A stretch of 64,000 bases of DNA, taken from assembly GCA_022842725.1 (NCBI GenBank), contig JALHOZ010000009.1, forward strand, positions 62,001 to 126,000, given 5' to 3'. Both the position numbers and the translations under genes were made by a program. Position 1 is the stretch's first letter. Every line of letters begins with the position of its first letter. Below, in pieces: positions 57,212 through 64,000 of the stretch. This stretch comes from Saprospiraceae bacterium (lineage in GTDB: Bacteria; Bacteroidota; Bacteroidia; Chitinophagales; Saprospiraceae). Below the pieces are notes generated by a model. The model had not been told where the DNA came from, did not search any database, and worked only from the letters and a program-made list of their open reading frames with translations.

Positions 57212-57727
57212 ATGATTGATCAGATAGTAGAGATCGGAAAAATTGGCAAACCGGAAGGAATATTAGGTTTTATCAGATTGGATATTGATCTGATGTATGA
57301 AAAAAGTGTTTTAAAAAGTCCTTATCTTTTTTTATACCTCGACGGTCTTCCGGTTCCGTTTAAAATTTTGGAGGTTAAAAATGACAAAAACCTGCAGGTG
57401 AAACTGGATGACATCGATTCACCAGAAAAGGTTTCAGAATTTACGCACACCGTAATCGGACTTCATGAAAAACATATCCTGGGAACCAGAAAAATCGGAG
57501 TAAAAGGAATTGAGAAATATGTAGGTTATAAAGTTATTGTTCAAAATGAATATATTGGGACGATCAAAGAAATCAACATGTTTCCCGCTCAGATTATGGC
57601 AACTGTTTTTCATGAAAATGGAAAAGAATTTTATTTGCCTTTAGTTGATGAATGGATATTAGCCGTTTTGCCGGAACAAAAAAAATTGGAAATGAATTTG
57701 CCGGAAGGACTACTTGATGTTATCTGA
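57212..57727 (+). CDS. rimM: 16S rRNA-processing protein RimM
   Basis: A 171-residue 30S maturation factor. N-terminal RimM domain (EIGKIGKPEGILGFIRLD) and PRC-barrel C-terminal domain (GVKGIEKYVGYKVIV, FYLPLVDEWILAV). It is separated from rpsP and trmD, its usual partners, and instead abuts the lipoprotein gene. Confidence 0.88.
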   Translation: MIDQIVEIGKIGKPEGILGFIRLDIDLMYEKSVLKSPYLFLYLDGLPVPFKILEVKNDKNLQVKLDDIDSPEKVSEFTHTVIGLHEKHILGTRKIGVKGIEKYVGYKVIVQNEYIGTIKEINMFPAQIMATVFHENGKEFYLPLVDEWILAVLPEQKKLEMNLPEGLLDVI

Positions 57728-57807
57728 TCTTCATTAAATATCAGGATGAGCTGCTTGAATACATAATTTTGACCGGAATAATCTGAATTACTTTGTTAAA
57801 AAAATAC

Positions 57808-57839
57808 AACGGTTTAAAATTATTTAAGCCGTTTTTTTT
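57808..57839 (+). terminator. Rho-independent terminator of rimM
   Basis: AACGGTTTAAA pairs with TTTAAGCCGTT (one G-T pair, 4-base loop) and is followed by a T-run. Confidence 0.88.
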
Positions 57840-57920
57840 AAAAAAAACTAACATATTTTACATATTAAACATATTTATTATATAAATAAAGCTTTTTTTT
57901 TAAAAAGGGCACGATTTTTG

Positions 57921-57955
57921 GGTTTCTCCCTAGTAACGAATCAGGGTAAATAACC
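57921..57955. promoter_or_regulatory. Nested inverted repeat upstream of the metalloprotease
   Basis: GGTT-n3-CCCT-n11-AGGG-n5-AACC: two nested complementary pairs in 35 bp. It may be an operator or a leader hairpin, 144 bp ahead of the start codon. Confidence 0.5.
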
Positions 57956-58098
57956 ATTTTTACAAAAATTGTGTCCCGTTATTGGGTGAGTAGGTAAAAT
58001 ACGTGTATTATTGAACCCTCGTTCTTAACTATAAGGTTGCAACAGCAATATACCCATGGGATTTACATTTTTTTTCACTCCAAAAAAGAATAATATTC

Positions 58099-61000
58099 AT
58101 GAGGTTATTAATTATCTTTTTATTTTTTGTCCTTTCATTTTCATCTCAGGCTCAGGTTCGTCCACTTGATTTGGTAAAACAGGCTAAAGGACAGTTTCAG
58201 TCCGTTGGAAGCGTTCCGTTTACAATGGCTAACAGTGCCCGGTTTACCCAAGTGCCGGAGGAAGCAAAAAATGCGGTTTTTCTTACGCCTGACAAAAATG
58301 TCTTTAAACAAATTATCAACGGGACAGCAAAAGCTATCACTTTTCAGATTCCTGCAGAAGGTAGAAGCCCCTATATTCTGGAATTGGTCGAGGTTAAAGT
58401 CACGGAAAATCAATATATAAAAACGGAACCAGGTCTTCAGAATGTTTCAATAAATCAAGGTAAACACTTCAGAGGGATCATACAGGGAGATGAGTCAAGT
58501 CTGGTAGCTGTCAGTGTTTTTGAAGATGAAATGATGGGGTTTATTTCGGCACCATCAATAAATGGAAATCTGGTCATCGGTAAATTGAAAGACGAGGAGA
58601 CCCACATCATGTATGAAGATGAAGACATAATGCAAACGCTGCATTTTCAATGTGCAACGGATGAGGATCCTCAAGCTTACTCTCCGTCAGAATTAAAAGG
58701 CGACGCCGGTGCTGAAAGAACGGTAAGATGTACCCGTTTATACATTGAGGTCGATTATGACATATACACACAAAAGGGTTCAAGTCTGACAGCTGTCAAT
58801 AACTTTGTAACAGGAATATTTAATCAGGTTGGTGCTTTATACGCCAATGAAAATCTTACCACAACACTTTCAGAAATTGTGGTTTGGACACAACCAAGTC
58901 CATATAACGGGACAACTTCTATAGCCATGTTGAATGCATTTACTGCACACAGACAAGGTTTTAACGGAGATCTAGCCCAATTAATTTCGTACAAAGCCAG
59001 TGGGGGAGTGGCTTATCTTAATGGTTTTTGCCGGACAAATCCGGATTTCAGTATGAGTTTTGCCAGTATACATTCTACATATTCCAATGTTCCTGCTTAC
59101 AGTTGGACTGTTGAAGTATGTGCACATGAATTTGGTCATTTATTTGGTTCACAACATACACATGCCTGCGTTTGGAATGGCAATAATACGGCCATTGACG
59201 GATGTTATACCACAGAAGGCGGTTGTTCAAATCCCGGTATTCCTTCAGGCGGTGGAACCATTATGTCTTATTGTCATCTTACCAATGCAGGAATAAATTT
59301 TGCTAACGGTTTTGGTGTTCAACCGGGAAATATCATGAGAAACAGAGTATCTACGGCCAATTGCCTTGGGAATTGCGAGGGTGGCGGAGGCCAGGAATGT
59401 GAAGGCAGCGAAGTGAGACTTACAATCCTCGTTGATAACTATCCACATGAAACCACATGGAATCTTAAAAACTCCGCCAATGTAATCATCTATTCCGGTG
59501 GACCTTATACCGGAGCCAATACTATAAAAACTGAAGATTTTTGTTTGCCGGACGGATGTTATACGTTTACTATGTTAGATAGTTATGGGGACGGAATATG
59601 TTGTGCATATGGTCAGGGTTATTACCATGTAAAAAAAGGTGAAGTTGTCCTCGGTTCAGGCAGCCAGTTTACATTTTCTCATGTACAAACTTTTTGTGTA
59701 TCCAATAATCAAACACCTACCTGTAACGATGGCATTCAAAACGGACAGGAGACCGGTATAGATTGTGGCGGTCCTTCTTGCCCTGCCTGTCCATCTTGTA
59801 ACGATGGTATTCAAAACGGCCAGGAAACCGGTATCGATTGTGGCGGTCCAACTTGCCCTGCTTGTCCTACCTGTAACGATGGGATTCAAAACGGCCAGGA
59901 AACCGGTATCGATTGTGGCGGTCCAACTTGCCCTGCGTGTCCTTCTTGTAATGATGGCATTCAAAATGGCCAGGAGACCGGTATCGATTGTGGTGGTCCT
60001 TCTTGCCCTTCTTGTCCTACCTGTAATGATGGCATTCAAAATGGCCAGGAGACCGGTATCGATTGTGGTGGTCCTTCTTGCCCTGCTTGTCCTACCTGTA
60101 ACGATGGCATTCAAAACGGCCAGGAGACCGGTATCGATTGTGGCGGGCCATCTTGTCCTTCCTGTGGCGGTGGACAGGTGATTGAAACCAACCTTGGTGG
60201 ATATTATTTTGAAACAGGATGGGATGGATGGACTAGAGGTGGTTCACAAGTAGCCAGATATAGTGGATCTTTATCACCTGAGGCATTGTTTTCCATAAGG
60301 ATAGCAGGTAATCATGGTGAGGCAAGCTCATTTTCATCTCCAACCTTTGCATTGCAAACTTTAGACTCAGTGAAAGTACAATTTTCTTTCAGGTCAAACG
60401 GGGTAGAAAATGGTAAATCTTTCTCTATCCGTTATTTTAACGGTTCGCAATGGATTACTTTGAAAAATTATGTTTGTGGCGTTGACTTTGTAAATAATGT
60501 AGTATCTACGGTAACTATTAAAGTATCCAATAATCTGGTTCAAAATGGCAGATTCAGATTTACTGCTCAGGGAGCAGATAGTTTTGACAGAATTTATATT
60601 GATGCGGTAATCATCAGAGGATATCATTGGGTAGGTGGAGTTTCTTGCACTGACGGCATACAAAATGGTCAGGAGACCGGTATCGATTGTGGTGGCCCGA
60701 CTTGTCCTGCATGTCCGTCTTGTAACGATGGCATTCAAAACGGCCAGGAAACCGGTATTGATTGTGGCGGCCCGACTTGCCCTGCTTGTCCTACTTGTAA
60801 CGATGGCATTCAAAACGGTTTGGAAACCGGTATCGATTGTGGTGGTCCGACTTGTCCTGCTTGTCCTACCTGTAACGATGGCATTCAAAACGGTCAGGAA
60901 ACCGGTATCGATTGTGGTGGTCCGACTTGCCCTGCGTGTCCAACCTGTAATGATGGTATCCAAAACGGCCAGGAAACCGGTATCGATTGTGGCGGACCTC

Positions 61001-61764
61001 AATGTCCTCCTTGTAATAATGGCAACGGTGTGTTGATCGGAGGATATTATTTTGAAACCGGATGGCAAGGTTGGCTTGACGGTGGAGAACATTGTTTCAG
61101 ATATGGCGGGTCATTTTCACCGGAAGGGACGTATAGCTTACGAATGAGAAACCTGGGGACAAGTTCTGCGACAACCTCACCGATATTTAACCTTACAAAT
61201 TATACCACCATTACATTGGCGTTTAGTTTTAAAACATCCGGAATGGAATCAGGAAAAAGTTTTGCTGTTCAATATTTTAACGGGACAACCTATTCTAATG
61301 TGTCCACTTTTATATCAGGAACAGATTTTAACAACAATACAACATATAACGTTACCCTAACTTTAACAGGATCGTTTTCTGCAAATTCACGCTTCAGATT
61401 TATCAACCAGGGATCAGATAATTCAGACTTTACATTTATAGATGCTGTTGTTATTCATGGGTTTTCCGGAACTTCATTTGTCGAAAATCCGGCGTTTATT
61501 GAGGTTTCAGATGTTCAAGGAGAAGACTATAAAGAGGAAAGTCTTTTGATTTATCCTAATCCTGCGCAGGAGGCATTATTTTATCAATTGACCGATGTGC
61601 CGGCCAGATTAAAAATATTTGATGCAAAAGGTCAACTAATATTGGACAGAAGTGTTACGGAAGACCAAGGGAAGATTGACATCGGCCACATTCCTTCCGG
61701 GCTTTTTATTTTAATCGCAGAGACACCTCATGATGTATTAAATACAAAGTTCATCAAGGATTAA
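58099..61764 (+). CDS. T9SS-secreted zinc metalloprotease with cysteine-rich repeats
   Basis: A protein of 1221 residues. Signal peptide (MRLLIIFLFFVLSFSSQAQ); propeptide to about 200; metzincin catalytic domain with H343-E-x-x-H347-x5-H353 (HEFGHLFGSQH) and Met-turn IMSYCH; a jelly-roll domain (about 440-530); repeat block A (six 25-residue units); a beta-sandwich module (GGYYFETGWDGW); repeat block B (five units); a second copy of that module (GGYYFETGWQGW); and a C-terminal type A T9SS sorting domain (LLIYPNPAQEAL..). The repeat unit (CNDGIQNGQETGIDCGG) has conserved Cys and Asp residues that may form small disulfide-linked or metal-binding stalks. It should be exported to the cell surface or medium as a protease or adhesin. 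Confidence 0.9.
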   Translation: MRLLIIFLFFVLSFSSQAQVRPLDLVKQAKGQFQSVGSVPFTMANSARFTQVPEEAKNAVFLTPDKNVFKQIINGTAKAITFQIPAEGRSPYILELVEVKVTENQYIKTEPGLQNVSINQGKHFRGIIQGDESSLVAVSVFEDEMMGFISAPSINGNLVIGKLKDEETHIMYEDEDIMQTLHFQCATDEDPQAYSPSELKGDAGAERTVRCTRLYIEVDYDIYTQKGSSLTAVNNFVTGIFNQVGALYANENLTTTLSEIVVWTQPSPYNGTTSIAMLNAFTAHRQGFNGDLAQLISYKASGGVAYLNGFCRTNPDFSMSFASIHSTYSNVPAYSWTVEVCAHEFGHLFGSQHTHACVWNGNNTAIDGCYTTEGGCSNPGIPSGGGTIMSYCHLTNAGINFANGFGVQPGNIMRNRVSTANCLGNCEGGGGQECEGSEVRLTILVDNYPHETTWNLKNSANVIIYSGGPYTGANTIKTEDFCLPDGCYTFTMLDSYGDGICCAYGQGYYHVKKGEVVLGSGSQFTFSHVQTFCVSNNQTPTCNDGIQNGQETGIDCGGPSCPACPSCNDGIQNGQETGIDCGGPTCPACPTCNDGIQNGQETGIDCGGPTCPACPSCNDGIQNGQETGIDCGGPSCPSCPTCNDGIQNGQETGIDCGGPSCPACPTCNDGIQNGQETGIDCGGPSCPSCGGGQVIETNLGGYYFETGWDGWTRGGSQVARYSGSLSPEALFSIRIAGNHGEASSFSSPTFALQTLDSVKVQFSFRSNGVENGKSFSIRYFNGSQWITLKNYVCGVDFVNNVVSTVTIKVSNNLVQNGRFRFTAQGADSFDRIYIDAVIIRGYHWVGGVSCTDGIQNGQETGIDCGGPTCPACPSCNDGIQNGQETGIDCGGPTCPACPTCNDGIQNGLETGIDCGGPTCPACPTCNDGIQNGQETGIDCGGPTCPACPTCNDGIQNGQETGIDCGGPQCPPCNNGNGVLIGGYYFETGWQGWLDGGEHCFRYGGSFSPEGTYSLRMRNLGTSSATTSPIFNLTNYTTITLAFSFKTSGMESGKSFAVQYFNGTTYSNVSTFISGTDFNNNTTYNVTLTLTGSFSANSRFRFINQGSDNSDFTFIDAVVIHGFSGTSFVENPAFIEVSDVQGEDYKEESLLIYPNPAQEALFYQLTDVPARLKIFDAKGQLILDRSVTEDQGKIDIGHIPSGLFILIAETPHDVLNTKFIKD
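59722..60165 (+). repeat. 75-bp coding tandem repeat, block A (6 units)
   Basis: Six near-identical 75-bp units encode 25 residues each with the cysteines at fixed positions; the last unit is shorter by its final two codons. Differences are mostly third-base changes or Ser/Thr/Ala swaps. Confidence 0.92.
60646..61014 (+). repeat. 75-bp coding tandem repeat, block B (5 units)
   Basis: Five units of the same 75-bp repeat, with the first reading CTDGIQ and one unit having L in place of Q (NGLETG). The last ends in QCPPC. Confidence 0.92.
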
Positions 61765-61795
61765 TTAAGAAAGGTAATTAGTGAATAATAAGTTG

Positions 61796-61827
61796 AGCCG
61801 CAAATGTATCATTTGCGGCTTTTTTGT
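61796..61827 (+). terminator. Rho-independent terminator of the metalloprotease gene
   Basis: AGCCGCAAATG pairs perfectly with CATTTGCGGCT around a short loop and is followed by TTTTTTG. Confidence 0.92.
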
Positions 61828-61928
61828 TTGAATACGTTTTATTTTGACAAAAACCTTAAGGTGGTTGTTAATGATTTGACGTAAAATAAACCCAAGCTTG
61901 TTTTAATTGTTAGGTTAAAAATAGTAAG

Positions 61929-62588
61929 ATGAGAATCCGATTTTTGTTTATTACAGCCATCCTCCTGGCCAACCTGGTATCATGTTCTTCTAAAAACATA
62001 CAAAACGAATCAAAAGAGCCGTTTGTTAAAGCAGATACTTTTGATCTTACAAAATATAAAAGAGCATATTTTGCCGGTGGTTGCTTTTGGTGTGTTGAAA
62101 GTATTTATGAATCCGTACAGGGAATTAAAGAGGTAGTTTCAGGTTATGCAGGTGGATCAGCAGAAGGGGCTATATACAAAAAGGTCAGTACAGGAGTCAC
62201 AGAACATGCTGAGGCTGTCGAAGTTTATTACGATCCTGCAGAAATGAATTATGAGACATTATTGGTTGTTTTTTTTGATTCTCATGACCCAACGACGCTC
62301 AACAGACAGGGACCGGATTACGGAAGACAATACAGATCTGCAATTTTTTACCAGAATGAAGAAGAAAAAAAGTTGGCACTGGCTACCATAGAATCTTTAA
62401 ATACAAGTGGAAAATATAAGGACAAAATAGTCACTGAAGTGGTGCCTCTGAACAAATTTTACACAGCCGAAGATTATCATCAGGATTATAAAAAAAGAAA
62501 TCCGGATAATTCTTATATTCAGAATGTATCCATGCCAAGGCTTAAAAAATTTCAGGAAAAACATCCTGAACTTTTGAAAAAAAAGTAG
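61929..62588 (+). CDS. msrA: Peptide methionine sulfoxide reductase A, lipoprotein
   Basis: Repairs oxidised methionine (S-epimer); 219 residues. An N-terminal lipobox (LVSCSS, Cys 19) predicts a lipid-anchored enzyme outside the cytoplasm. The catalytic Cys is in GGCFWCVESIY, and ISxGYAGG, GVTEHAEAVEV and YHQDYKKRNPD complete the family motifs. There is no fused MsrB domain. Monocistronic, with an AT-rich leader. Confidence 0.93.
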   Translation: MRIRFLFITAILLANLVSCSSKNIQNESKEPFVKADTFDLTKYKRAYFAGGCFWCVESIYESVQGIKEVVSGYAGGSAEGAIYKKVSTGVTEHAEAVEVYYDPAEMNYETLLVVFFDSHDPTTLNRQGPDYGRQYRSAIFYQNEEEKKLALATIESLNTSGKYKDKIVTEVVPLNKFYTAEDYHQDYKKRNPDNSYIQNVSMPRLKKFQEKHPELLKKK

Positions 62589-62681
62589 TAAAAAATGTCG
62601 TTTTCGAACCATTTCCGGATTCAGAAGGATAATTTGCTGAGATTTTAAGACGATTATAACATTTGATACGGCAAATTCCCT

Positions 62682-62689
62682 TAATTTTG
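62682..62689 (+). promoter_or_regulatory. -7 element of gldA
   Basis: TAATTTTG perfect to TAnnTTTG, with TTTG at 62662-62665 (16 bp spacing), 37 bp ahead of the ATG. Confidence 0.55.
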
Positions 62690-62725
62690 CCGCCCTTGCA
62701 ATAGTTACCCTATTATAATATTAAT

Positions 62726-63643
62726 ATGTCAATCGTAGTCAACGGGATCACGAAAATCTTTGGAACACAAACCGCCGTCAATAATGTGTCATTTTCTGCC
62801 AAACCAGGCGAAATAGTCGGTTTTTTGGGACCTAATGGTGCCGGAAAAAGTACGACCATGAAGATGTTGTGTTGTTATCTGGAACCAAGTTCCGGAACAG
62901 CCGAGGTGGAAGGGTTTGATATTTTGAAAAATCCTCTGGAAGTCAGAAAAAATATAGGATACTTACCGGAACAGAATCCACTCTATGACGATATGTATGT
63001 GAGAGAGTATTTAGGTTTTGTAGCAGGTTTGCATAAAATCAAAAATCCGGATAAACGTATTGATGAAGTTATTCAGACAACGGGTCTGGAAAAGGAACAA
63101 CATAAAATTATCGGCACCCTTTCCAAAGGATACAAACAAAGAGTAGGGTTGGCACAGGCCATTATCCATGACCCGAAGGTACTTATCCTGGACGAACCTA
63201 CTTCAGGACTTGATATGAATCAATTGGTTGGCATCCGACAACTGATCCGGGAGATGGGAAAAGAAAAAACGGTTATTTTTTCCTCACACATTATGCAGGA
63301 AATTCAGGCATTGTGCCACCGGGTTTTGATTATTAATGACGGAGTATTGATTGCCGATGACTCAATAGCTGATTTACAGGCGAGGGTATCAGGACAAACA
63401 AAAGTAGTCGTTGTTTTTTCGAATGATCAATATTCAAAAGATCCTTTTGTTGCTGTGCCCGGTGTTATTAGTGTTCAAAAAGAAGGTGATCGGCTGACCA
63501 TTTTGGGTAAAGATGATGCGGATATAAAGCCGGGAATTTTTAAAGCAGCGGTTGATTCGGGACTTACCATCGTGGAGATGAAGAGTGAGTTGATGAATAT
63601 GGAATCAATATTCAGACAATTAACCCAAAAGCAGGAGATATGA
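62726..63643 (+). CDS. gldA: Gliding-motility ABC transporter ATPase GldA
   Basis: ABC ATPase of 305 residues. Walker A GPNGAGKSTTMK, signature LSKGYKQRVGLAQA and Walker B VLILDEPTSGLD are intact, and the H-loop is SSHIMQE. The extended C-terminal region and the adjacent gldF identify it as GldA of the GldAFG transporter, needed for gliding in some flavobacteria. Its stop overlaps the start of gldF (ATGA). Confidence 0.9.
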   Translation: MSIVVNGITKIFGTQTAVNNVSFSAKPGEIVGFLGPNGAGKSTTMKMLCCYLEPSSGTAEVEGFDILKNPLEVRKNIGYLPEQNPLYDDMYVREYLGFVAGLHKIKNPDKRIDEVIQTTGLEKEQHKIIGTLSKGYKQRVGLAQAIIHDPKVLILDEPTSGLDMNQLVGIRQLIREMGKEKTVIFSSHIMQEIQALCHRVLIINDGVLIADDSIADLQARVSGQTKVVVVFSNDQYSKDPFVAVPGVISVQKEGDRLTILGKDDADIKPGIFKAAVDSGLTIVEMKSELMNMESIFRQLTQKQEI

Positions 63644-64000
63644 TAAGCATTTTTTATAAAGAAATTCATTCGTTTTTAAGTTCTTTGATCGGTTACGTGG
63701 TCATTGCGGTATTTTTAGTGTCGGTCGGAATATTTATGTGGATATTTTCTGACACCAGTGTACTGGACTATCGTTTTGCTACCTTGGATCAATTATTTTC
63801 GATCGGTCCTTTGGTGTTTTTATTTTTAATTCCGGCAATAACCATGAGGTCTTTTGCAGAAGAAAAAAACAAAGGCACCATTGAGTTTTTATTTACCAAA
63901 CCATTAAAAATTACTGATATTCTGTTGGGGAAATATCTGGCAAATGTCACACTCGTTCTTTTTTCATTATTGCCAACATTGGTGTACTATTATTCAGTAT
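63640..64000 (+). CDS. gldF: Gliding-motility ABC transporter permease GldF (3' end outside window)
   Basis: The first 120 residues of the membrane permease. It starts at the ATG overlapping the gldA TGA. MISIFYKEIHSFLSSLIGYV begins the chain, followed by hydrophobic helices and the conserved PAITMRSFAEEKNKGTIEF segment typical of GldF/ABC-2 type permeases. It is cut by the window edge. Confidence 0.88.
   Translation, partial: MISIFYKEIHSFLSSLIGYVVIAVFLVSVGIFMWIFSDTSVLDYRFATLDQLFSIGPLVFLFLIPAITMRSFAEEKNKGTIEFLFTKPLKITDILLGKYLANVTLVLFSLLPTLVYYYSV

Larger units (their letters stand above)
57728..58098. other. Intergenic region ahead of the repeat metalloprotease
   Basis: Holds the rimM terminator, three CATATT-type repeats (57852-57885), and the nested inverted repeat at 57921-57955. 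No TAnnTTTG element was found close to the start. Confidence 0.5.

Noticed and set aside
59656-60114. Open frames on both strands across repeat block A
   Set aside because: The repeat unit is 75 bp, a multiple of three, so open frames recur in other phases automatically; the true frame has signal, protease and sorting domains.
59722-61014. Possible CRISPR array
   Set aside because: Units are 75 bp without variable spacers and encode a conserved peptide.
60394-61092. Minus-strand open frame of 232 codons across repeat block B
   Set aside because: Shadow of the 75-bp repeats; low-complexity Arg/Thr product with no start context.

Overview
The window looks like a chromosomal segment of a Bacteroidota bacterium, most likely of the Saprospirales/Saprospiraceae type. 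The pointers are gliding genes (gldA-gldF), a type IX secretion (T9SS) sorting tail, a TonB-dependent receptor paired with a DUF4249 lipoprotein, many secreted proteins and lipoproteins, TAnnTTTG promoter elements, weak Shine-Dalgarno sites, and an iodotyrosine-deiodinase-like nitroreductase that closely resembles the Haliscomenobacter protein as I remember it. The DNA is AT-rich and even in character. I see no tRNA, rRNA, CRISPR array, insertion sequence or prophage.

Layout. 1-8.5 kb: the end of a thioredoxin-fold protein, a GH73/LysM muramidase, an orphan retropepsin-like protease, a DUF937 protein, a CBM20-GH77 glucanotransferase (malQ) with a DUF900 hydrolase, and an unknown exported protein. 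8.5-13.6 kb: pyrophosphatase, a PaaE-like flavin/2Fe-2S reductase divergent from sucB with a 16-bp palindrome between them, and an OmpA/TSP3 outer-membrane protein. 13.6-19.3 kb: a leftward run of rimK, an M14 deacylase-like enzyme, dacB, a lipoprotein methyltransferase, an SDR and the IYD-like enzyme. 19.8-23.1 kb: TonB receptor plus DUF4249 lipoprotein. 23.3-28.1 kb: a small membrane protein, a large secreted metzincin and kdsD. 28.3-32 kb: recQ, aroQ, trpS. 32.2-36.4 kb: accessory genes, namely a lipoprotein, a PKD-like protein, an unknown protein overlapping a glycosyltransferase, and an MDR oxidoreductase.

36.7-55.1 kb is the core translation cluster with str, S10, spc and alpha genes all on the plus strand (rpsL, rpsG, fusA, then rpsJ to rplQ with secY, map, infA and rpoA). 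Two genes too short for ordinary ORF cut-offs, rpmD and rpmJ, are present. Promoter-like elements precede rpsL, rpsJ and rplP. A terminator-like hairpin lies between rpsD and rpoA, and a strong terminator follows rplQ.

55.2-64 kb: mnmA, a lipoprotein plus rimM, a giant T9SS metalloprotease carrying eleven 25-residue cysteine-rich repeats in two blocks, an msrA lipoprotein, and gldA overlapping a truncated gldF.

No certain new multi-gene system is visible. The best candidates for something undescribed are the translationally overlapped pair at 33.5-35.2 kb (a possible ILEI/PANDER-fold protein plus a glycosyltransferase whose 5' coding end holds a perfect 13-bp hairpin), the nested inverted repeats ahead of the repeat metalloprotease, and several strong unexplained hairpins. 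Assignments rest on motif recognition by eye; no database search was run.
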